Source of the DNA: Microglena sp. YARC
Taxonomy: Eukaryota; Chlorophyta; Chlorophyceae; Chlamydomonadales; Chlamydomonadaceae
Reading direction: 5' to 3'
NCBI GenBank assembly: GCA_022414725.1
Contig: CM039462.1
Span: 128,047,314-128,111,313, forward strand
Length of the DNA stretch: 64,000 nt
Positions 11,601-21,600 of the stretch are shown one piece after another. Below the pieces are notes generated by a model. It ran no database searches. It was given only the letters and a program-made list of their open reading frames with translations, and was not told where the DNA came from. Position numbers and translations under genes: made by a program. Position 1 is the first letter of the stretch; every line of letters begins with the position of its first letter.

Positions 11601-14600
11601 ATACCTGTGTGTTGCACTTGGGTCCCAACAAATTCAAAGTTCAAACTTAATATACATTTAAACATACCAACTAACCAAACATACCTGTGTGTTGCACTTG
11701 GGTCCCAACAAATTCAAATTCGAACTTCAAACATACATTTCATCGTACCAACTGACCTAACATACCTGTGTGTTGCACTTGGGTCTCAAGGTGCTGCACT
11801 CCAGGAAGGGGTTGTTGAGGTACACGCAGTGCGTCAGGGCTTCTTTTTACCTCTATATATAGCGGTCGCGAGTTTTGACCCCGTTTTGGCGAAAATATTG
11901 CTTCAAATAAGAAAAAACATAAAAAATGTTTTGCCCTAAATGGCCTTAAAAGCTAGAAAAGGCTATAAAAGCACTAAAACGCTGTCCCTAGAGGAGGCCT
12001 ACGACCAAGAACCTAGAAAAACCCACCTTCAGATTTGGAAAAAAAGCCCTGGCGCATATGTTTCCATTGTCTCCAGCTGATAATTTAAAATTCAAATTCA
12101 AATTTGAACATACATAACATAGAAACAAGCTAATTATACTTGTGTGTGGCACACGGGTCCCAAGGTGCCTGACTCCAGCAGGGGATTGTTGAAGTACATG
12201 CATCAGTTTCACTCCAGCAGATAATTTCAAATTCAAATTCGAACGTCAAAAACACACAGAACATACTAAGACACAAAACATACCTGCGTGTTGCACATGG
12301 GCCCAAAGGTGCCAGACTCCAGCAGGGGCTTGTATAAGTACACGCACCGCCTGTCAACGTACAGCCTAGCGCTCACATTGTACAGGCGCGTTCACCCACA
12401 ACATCTAAGCAATTCAAAATTCAAATTTACTCTAAATAATGTGCCAACACACTAAACATACCTGTGTGTTGCACTTGGGTCCCAAGGTGCCAGACTCTAG
12501 CAGGGGCTTGTTGAAGTACACACACCGGCTGTCAACGTACAGCCTGGCGTTCACATTGTCCAGCGCATTCACCACCAAATCCAGCTTCTCCCAGAAGGTG
12601 TCGTTGAATACGGTCTCGGTCTCAGGCGAAACCCGGTTCTGGAGCGCGTTGATCTTCATAGCAGGGTTCAGCTTCAGGGCAGCTACCGCTGCACAGGTTG
12701 ACTTGGCTTGTCCGATGTTCCAATCACGGAACAGGAACTGTCGGCTGAGGTTACTCATCTCGATGACGTCATCATCCGTGACCGTGACCATGCCTCCTTC
12801 CTCCGCGCCCAGACCCATCATGGCAAAATTCTTGATGAATTCACAGCCCAGGGCGCCAGCGCCGACCAGGAAGAGGTTGCTCTTGGCCATCTTGCGCTGC
12901 AGGGAGATGCCGAAGATTGAGATCTGGCCGTCATACCTGGACAGGGCGGGGGGGATGAGGATGAGGGCGGGGGATTAGGGTGAGAGCGGGGGTAAGGGTG
13001 AGGGCGAGGAGGTTAGGGTGAGGGCGGGGGGGTTAGGGTGAGGGCTGGGGGGTTAGGGTGAGGGCGGGGGTTAGGGGTGGGGTGATGGTGGGGTGGGGGG
13101 GAGGGAGTTGGGGTGGGTGGGGTGAAAGAGAGTTGGGGCGGGGGCGCGGGGGGGAGAGGGGGGGTAAGGATTCGGGGTTAGGGTTGAAGTTGATGGGGGC
13201 TAGGGAGGGTGGAGGCCGGGGCAGGGGCAGGGACGGACCGGGGGAGATGCTGATGGAGGTGGTGGTGGTGGTGCTGGTGGTGGCGGCCGTGAAAGAACTT
13301 GCCTTGAGCCAACTGATTCGTACTCCTTATGAGCAAGAGGTTCTGAGAGAAGCTCTCAATGGAGGCCTAGTACAGTCACTAGTGGGTATTGGTGGTGGTG
13401 GTGGCTGTGGTTATGGTTGGTGGTGGTAGTGGATGGCCCGGATACTGGTGGTGGTGGAGGTGGTGGTTACCCTACCTGGAGTCCCCACTGGTTTGTAACT
13501 CCTTGACAGGGAGAGGATCCGAGGGACAGCTCTCAATGGAGTCAATGAAGCTCGCAATGAAAATACAACCCACTGGTGGACAGGGGTGGTGGTGGTGGTG
13601 GTGGTGGCTGTGGTTGGTGGTGGCTGTGGTGGAGATTGGTGGTGGTAGATGGATGGTGATGGTGGCAGTGGTGGCAGTGCCGACCTTGAGCCCACTGGTT
13701 CGTACACCTTATGAGCAAGAGGTTCTGAGAGAAGTTCTTAAACGAGTCAAAGTACAGCCACTGGCGGATATTGGTGGTGGTGGTGGTGGTGGCTGTGGTT
13801 ATGGTTGGTGGTGGCAGTGGATGGTGATGGTGGCAGTGGTGGCAGTGCCAACCTTGAGCCCACTGGTTTGTACTCCTTGGCAGGGAGATTTTCTGAGGGA
13901 AAGCTCTCAATGGAGTCGAAGTAAAACCACTGGTGGACAGGGGTGGTGGTGGTGGGCTGTGGTTGTAGTTTGGTGGTAGGGTAGGTGGATGGTGATGGTG
14001 ATGGTTGTGGCAGTGGCCTACCTTGAGCCCACTGGGTTCGTACTCCTTGGCAGGGAAGAGTTTTCCGAGGGCAAACTCTCGATGGAGTCGAAGTACAAAC
14101 CACTGGTGGACAGGGTGGACTTTCCGGAAACAGCCCTTGACCACCTCCTGGCCACCACCTCCAACCCGAACATGCGCGGTCATGGGACTGATCTCGGCGT
14201 TTGCATTGTAGTGCCAGCTTGGCCAATATCTCGTTTCATTGAATCTCAGCCTTGGCCTCGCTGGGCATTTTCTCGTTGATGGCTGTAGCTAGGGCCAACA
14301 TCTTCTTGGCGTCTGCCGCATTGGCGGGGCGGGGGGCGTGCCCGGTCTCAGCCTGGGCAAGGGGAGGAGGGGGAAGGGGAGGGGATGAGGAGGGAGGGAA
14401 TGAAGCGATGGAGAAGGATATTGAGTTGAGCTACGGTAGGGGTGAAGAGAGGGATAAGGTGGGCAGGGGGCGTACCCGGTCTGACAGCCTGAGCAGGGCA
14501 AGGACGGGAGAAGGTGCGGGAATGAAGGGAGGAGGGTATGAAGGAGGGGTTGAAGAGGGGGGGGGTGGGGGGCCGGGGTGAAGAGGGAGGGGATGGATAG

Positions 14601-15269
14601 GGGCGAGATATAGATAAGGGAGGGAGAGTGATAGTTGGGGATGAAGATGGGATGGTGGTGGGCGGGGCGGGGGCGGGCCTGGTCTCAGCCTGAGCAAGGC
14701 AAGGTGAGGAATGGGAAAGGATGAAAGAGGGCATGACAGGGGGGGGGAGAGGGGAGGGGATGAAGAGAAAAGAAAAAGGGAATGAAGCGAGGAGGACAAG
14801 TCCTAGGCAGCGTTGCAAGCAACACGGAAAATTGGCGGAGAGTGTTGGCAACTGAATCGAGCGGACCAAAGCCAGTAAGTTACGAGACCGTTGCCTGATG
14901 TGTCAGATTATGATGACTCGGGCGCACGTTTGATCGCACAAACCAAACAAACGGACAAACGGGGTGACCCTGGGCTCCGGCCCAACAGAAGGAGGGGGCT
15001 CCGCCAAAAATATTGATTGGGGATGAAGAGGGAGATACAGAAACAAAACAGTGAGTGCCCCACACCACCCCATACCTCAAATGCATCCAGGGCCAAGAAT
15101 CCAACATGCAGGAGGGGGGGGCGGTCGAACTTGGCAAAGTCAGTGACAAGAAACTCCCCAGGCTGCTCCATAGCCTTGGAGAGAGTGTTGAAGGCCAACA
15201 CCTTGGTGTCCTTCACCTGAGTCACGATGCCACCTGGTACACAGGTATAGGTTGTTGGCGAGTGTGTGT

Positions 15270-15358
<89 letters not shown>

Positions 15359-15596
15359 GTGTTGAAGAACAGCACCTTGGCATTCTTCACCTGAGTCACG
15401 ATGCCACCTGGTACACAGGTGTAGGTGTAGGTGTAGATGAGCTTTGTGTGCATGTGTGTGTGTGTGTGTGTGTGTGTTGTGTGTGTGTGTGGTGGGGGGG
15501 GGGGGGTACTGTGTTGAAGAACAGCACCGTTGGCGCTCTTCACCTGAGTCACGATGCCACCTGGTACACAGGTGTAGGTGTAGATGAGTTTGTGTG

Positions 15597-15640
<44 letters not shown>

Positions 15641-18600
15641 GGGCGTGGGGGGGTGTGGGGGGGGGGGGGGGGGGTACTGTGTTGAAGAACAGCACCTTGG
15701 CGCTCTTCACCTGAGTCACGATGCCACCTGGTACACAGGTGTAGGTGTAGATGAGTTTGTGTGCATGTGTGTGTGGGTGTGTGTGGGGTGTGTGTGTGGG
15801 GGGGGGGGACTGTGTTGAAGAACAGCACCTTGGCGTATTTCACCTGAGTCACGATGCCACCTGGTACACAGGTGAAGGTGTAGGTGTAGATGAGTTTGTG
15901 TGCATGTGTGTGTGTGTGTGTGTGTGTACTTTGTGTAAGGGAAGAAGCAGGGCCAGGTGGCTAACCTCTCAGGTACTCCCCATATAAGCTGGTGTCACAC
16001 CTACACAAACACACCCACAGATCGCACTAACACACACACCTACACACTCACACAACACACACCTACACTCTCACAAAACACACACCCACACACTCACACC
16101 ACAAACCTACACACTCAACACACCTACACACTGACAACAACACACACCTACACACTGACACAACACACACCTACACACTGACACAACACACACCTACACA
16201 CTCACACAACACACACTACCACACTCACACAACACACACCTACACACTCACACAACACACACCTACACACTCACACAACACACACCTTCACACCCACACA
16301 ACACACACCTACACACTGACACACCACACACCTACACACCTACACACTCCCATCAGCACACCTACACACTCACAGCACACAAACACCACCTACACACTTA
16401 CACACCTACATCACTGACACAACACACACCTACACACTGACACAAACACACACCTATGACCACAACACACACCTACACACTGACACAACACACACCTACA
16501 CACTGATACAACACACACAACACACACCTACACACTGAATACAACACACACACACAAACTCACACAACACACACCTACACCCTCACACAACACACACCTA
16601 CACACTGACACAACAAACACCTTCACACTGACACACGACACCTACACACACACACCTACACACACACATACACACACCTTACACACCAACACCTACACAA
16701 CACACACCCTACACTCGCACACCACACACAGTGCATGCAATTAAAACAACACTCAAAAGGGCAGAAGAAAACTCGAGGCAACTCACCTCGCAGGTACTCC
16801 CCATACACGCTGGTGTCAATGTCCAGCAGGAAGGAGTGTGCCATGCACTTTTTTTCACCTTGATGGAGGGCGGTGAGCGTTGAGCTTGGGCATACCACTA
16901 ACCTCAGTGAAGGTGACGCACTCACCATCCCTGGATGGGTGGGGTGGGAGGGGTGGGATGTGTGTGTTTTTTTTTTGGGGGGGGGGGAGGGTAATGAGCT
17001 TGGGCATACCATTCATTTTATCGAAGGTGACGCACTCACCATCCTGGATGTGTGGGTGGGTGGGAGGGAGGGATACGTAAGAGGGGTAGGTAGGTGGGGT
17101 GGGGTGGGGGTACGTAAGGGAGGGATGGGAGGTGACGGGTGACCATGGTATCAAACCCAGTCCAGACATAGGCCACACGGATACATACTCCCTCTTTCCT
17201 CACACCCACGGCAGAAACACATTCCCTCAAACACAGACACGGCAATAGAACCACACTAACACTCACTCTCATGAATGTGCAGCCTCTCGTCCTCTACACG
17301 TAACCACGGTATAAAACACAATACGGACAGAGGCCTTAATACCACACACACATGCAAACACACTCAGGACACCCACACAAATTCCCTTGAAACGAAATGG
17401 CCATAGTACCACACACACACACACACAAATTAACTTGAAACAAAATGGCCATAGTACCACACACACACACACACAAATTAACTTGAAACAAAATGGCCAT
17501 AGTACCACACACACACACACACAAATTAACTTGAAACAAAATGGCCATAGTTACCCACACACACATTAGTACCCTTGAAACAAATTGGCTTTTAGTACCA
17601 CACACACACACACACACACATTCACACACACACACACAAATTCCCATGAAACAAAATGGCTACTGTACCATTCACACACACAAATTTCCTTAAAAAAAAA
17701 TAGCTATAGTACCACACACACACACACACACACACACAAATTTCCTTGGAACACAATGTCCATAGTACCACACACACACACACTCAGGACACACACAAAT
17801 TCCCTTGAAACCAAATGGCCATACTACCACCCACACACGGACACAAATTCATTTGAAACAAAACGGCCACAATAACACTCACTCACTCACTCACCTGAAT
17901 CTGCAGCCTCTCGTCATCTACGCAGGTGACCAGAGATTTGTCTTACCACCACCAGTGTACTTCAAAGCGCGCTTTTCTGCGCTGGGGCGCTGCCTTTTTG
18001 AGCCCCACTGCGCGTTTCGCGCAGTTTTTTCAACCCCCTGTGGGCGCAGCACGCAGTTTTTGCACTTTTTGCACTACAAAGCGCTGACAAATTTGACGTT
18101 TTGTGCGCTTTTAAAACGCTGGCCAATTTGGTCAATTTGGTCAGAGCTACCCTCACATGACCACTAACATATAGCTAGCTACTTTTGACCCTTATCAACC
18201 CCAAATTTAACGCTAAGAAAGCAACCAAACAATATGGCCCGAAATGCCTTTAAAAGCTGCGAAAAAGCTAGACAGATGCCGGTTCCTTGGGGAGCGGAAC
18301 CCACATAAGCTGTGAAAAAAAACTGAACTGAAAACAAATCCATGTATAAAAACCCAGTCAGGACAGAAGCCACAGTACCACACACACACACTCAGGCAAC
18401 ACAAAACACAATTTCCCTTGAAAAAATATGCCAGAGAAAACACACACACACACACAAACACAATTTCCCTTGAAACAAAATGGCCACAGTAACCCTCACA
18501 CACACTCCCCTGGATCTGCAGCCTCTCGTCCTCAACACAGGTGACCATAGTATCAAAACCAATCCGGACAGAAACCACACACACACATTCCCCCCCCACA

Positions 18601-21600
18601 CTCCACAAACACACATACATTCCCCTTCCAAAACAAACACACACACCTGGAACTGCAGCTTCGTCCTCAACTCAGGTGACCATGGTACCAAAACCAGTCC
18701 AAACAGGAACCACACACACACATTCCCACCCACACTTCACCAACACACATACATTCCCCTTCCAAAACAAACACACACACACCTGGAACTGCAGCCTCTT
18801 GTCCTCAGGTGACCATGGTACCAAAACCAGTCCAAACAAAAACCACACACACACACATTCCCCCAACACTTCATACACACATAAACTCCCCTTAAAAAGA
18901 AAGCCACGGTAGCATCCACACACTCACTCCCCTGTATCTGCAGCCTCTCGTCCTCAACACAGATGACCATGGTATCTAAACTAATCCGGACAGAAACCAC
19001 ACACACACACATTCCCCCCCACACTCCACAAACACACATACATTCCCCTTCCAAAACAAACACACACACCTGGAACTGCAGCCTCTCGTCCTCAACTCAG
19101 GTGACCATGGTACCAAAACCAGTCCAAACAGGAACCACACACACACATTCCCACCCACACTTCACCAACACACATACATTCCCCTTCCAAAACAAACACA
19201 CACACACCTGGAACTGCAGCCTCTTGTCCTCAGGTGACCATGGTACCAAAACCAGTCCAAACAAAAACCACACACACACACATTCCCCCAACACTTCATA
19301 CACACATAAACTCCCCTTAAAAAGAAAGCCACGGTAGCATCCACACACTCACTCCCCTGTATCTGCAGCCTCTCGTCCTCAACACAGATGACCATGGTAT
19401 CTAAACTAATCCGGACAGAAACCACACACACACACATTCCCCCCACACTCAACAAACACACATAAATTCCCCTTCAAAAACACAAACAGCCACAGTAGCA
19501 TCCACACATACAAACACTTGGAACTGCAGCCTCTCGCCCTCAACACAGGTGACCATGGCATCAGGACGAATCTCAATTCAGGAACAACACACAAACAATG
19601 TATCTCTCTTGTATCTCTCTTGTATCTCTCCCTCTCCCTCTCCCTCTCCCTCTCTCTCTCTCTCTCCTCTCCCTCTCTCTCTCTTCTCTCTCTCTCTTCT
19701 CTCTCTCTCTCTGTTTCACACACACACCTGGAACTGCAGTCTCTCGTCCTCAACACATGTGACCATGGCATCAGGTCCACTCTCAATAGAGGCAACAATC
19801 CCGGAGTGAGGCTCCTCTCCATTCACATCGATGACAGTGAATTTGGGACCAAAGTCGGTGAACACAGAGGCAAACACTCCGCGAGTCTCGGCACGGATGA
19901 AGGCGATGGAGGGGCTCTGGGCATGGCAGAACGCATCAATGCGCTTGGACTCAGCCAGGGAGGCATTGGTGACCACAACAACCTGTGTGGGTGTGGGTGT
20001 GAGTGAGGGTAGGTGTGGGTGGGTGGTGTTGTGGGTCATGGTGTGGGTGTTGGTGTGGGAGTGTGTGGTTGTGGGAGTGTGTGGGTGTGGTTGGGTGGTC
20101 GGGTGGAGGGGGGGCAGTACTCATCGATGCGCTTGGACTCAGCCAGGGTAGCCATGGTGACCACAACCACCTGTGTGGGTGTGTGTGTGTGTGTGGGTAG
20201 GTGTGGGTGGGTGGTGTTGTGGGTCATGGTGTGGGTGTTGGTGTGGGAGTGTGTGGATGTGTTGGTGGTTGGGTGGGAGGGGGGGGCAGTACTCATCGAT
20301 GCGCTTGGACTCAGCCAGGGTGGCCATGGTGACTACGACAAACTGTGTGGGTGTGGGTGTGGGTGAGGGTAAGTGTGGGTGGGGGTATGGGTGAGGGTGG
20401 GCGTGGGTGTGGGCGTGAGGGTGGGAGTGAGGGTAGGTGTGGGTGAGGGTGAGAGGGTGTAAGGGTGTGGGTGAGGGTGGGTGTGAGGGTGCGAGGGTGT
20501 GGGGTTGTGGTGTGTGAGGGTGGGTGGGGTTGTGGGTAGATGCGTCGGTGGGTGGGTGTGAGGGTGTGGGGTTGTGGGTGTGTGAGGGTGGGTGGGGTTG
20601 TGGGTAGATGTGTCGGTGGGTGGGTGTGAGGGTGTGGGTGCGCTGGGGTGGGTGGGTGGGTGTGAGGATGTGAGGGTGTAAAAGTGTGTAGATGGGTGTA
20701 AAAGGGTGCAAAAGTGTGTAGATGGGTGTAAAAGGGTGTAGATGGGTGGTACAGTGGGTTTGGGTGTGGGTGTGGGGGGGGCAATTGTGCACCATATCCA
20801 TGCACATGTATCTCTTGTGTGCTCGCAATCTAGCCTCAGTTACAATTTGGGCCTATTCCTGACAAGATCTGGCTATACATGTTACGAGCTGTAAAGGGTG
20901 GGTGATATCTCTAGAAATGGTTGTCTGGGCCGGGCTGGGTGGGTGGGTGGGTGGGGTGGGGTGGGATATGTTTTACCTGGAATTGCTTGAGAAAGTCCTC
21001 GTTGAGAGCAGCAGAGGAAGAAGTTACAACCACAGCTGTGTTCAACTCCTGCAGCTTCTCCTTGCATGCTTCTGCTCTATTCTTGCCGATGTCCGCCTCT
21101 GTCAAGTAGAACTGTGAGCCCAGATCTCGCAAGGTAGTCACTGCCGTGTCGTGGATCGTGACCGAACGCATGCCAGCAAGAATTACATTCTTGGCTACAG
21201 TGGCAGAAGTGTATTACGAGGTCAGATCGCGAAGCTAGATCGACACATTTCAACTTCTAGAAAGCTCCTGAGATGAAAAACACAAAAAGAAAAGAAACGA
21301 GGTAGGAATTGGCATGAATGGCACAGGTGTCCACTGGGAAGGGGGGATAGCAAACGAGGCTGGCAGGAGGCTGTCGGGCTTCTTCGGGGTATTCGTGCAC
21401 ATATTCATTCAGGAAACTTCCGTTTGCAGGCCTATCGACTCCGTAAACACACCCTTGCCGCTAACTAAATCTAGCGGGTGTCGCACAGGTCCGACAGTAA
21501 GAGGTAGCTCTGGTGAAGCGTATGAGGACGATAACGAAGCTAGATGGAGAGTCCGACCAGCACTGACCAATTTCACATCCCAGGCCGTTGGCACCGCTGA

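Larger units (their letters stand above)
17270..19570 (-). repeat. About ten truncated copies of exon 3 3' end and donor region
   Basis: Copies of an [11 protein letters not shown](F/I)Q-type exon end lie near 17275-17312, 17898-17935, 18509-18555, 18649-18690, 18781-18822, 18934-18980, 19068-19115, 19208-19248, 19359-19405 and 19514-19570. Some keep CCAG|GTGTGTG, others have CAG|GGGAG. All are embedded in cacacac DNA (GT-rich on the coding strand) on the donor side of intron 3. Confidence 0.85.

Noticed and set aside
12950..13120. Interstitial telomere tract (ggttaggg)
   Set aside because: Only short runs of gttagggtgagggcg, degenerate and in the acceptor half of intron 6, so better explained as intron expansion.
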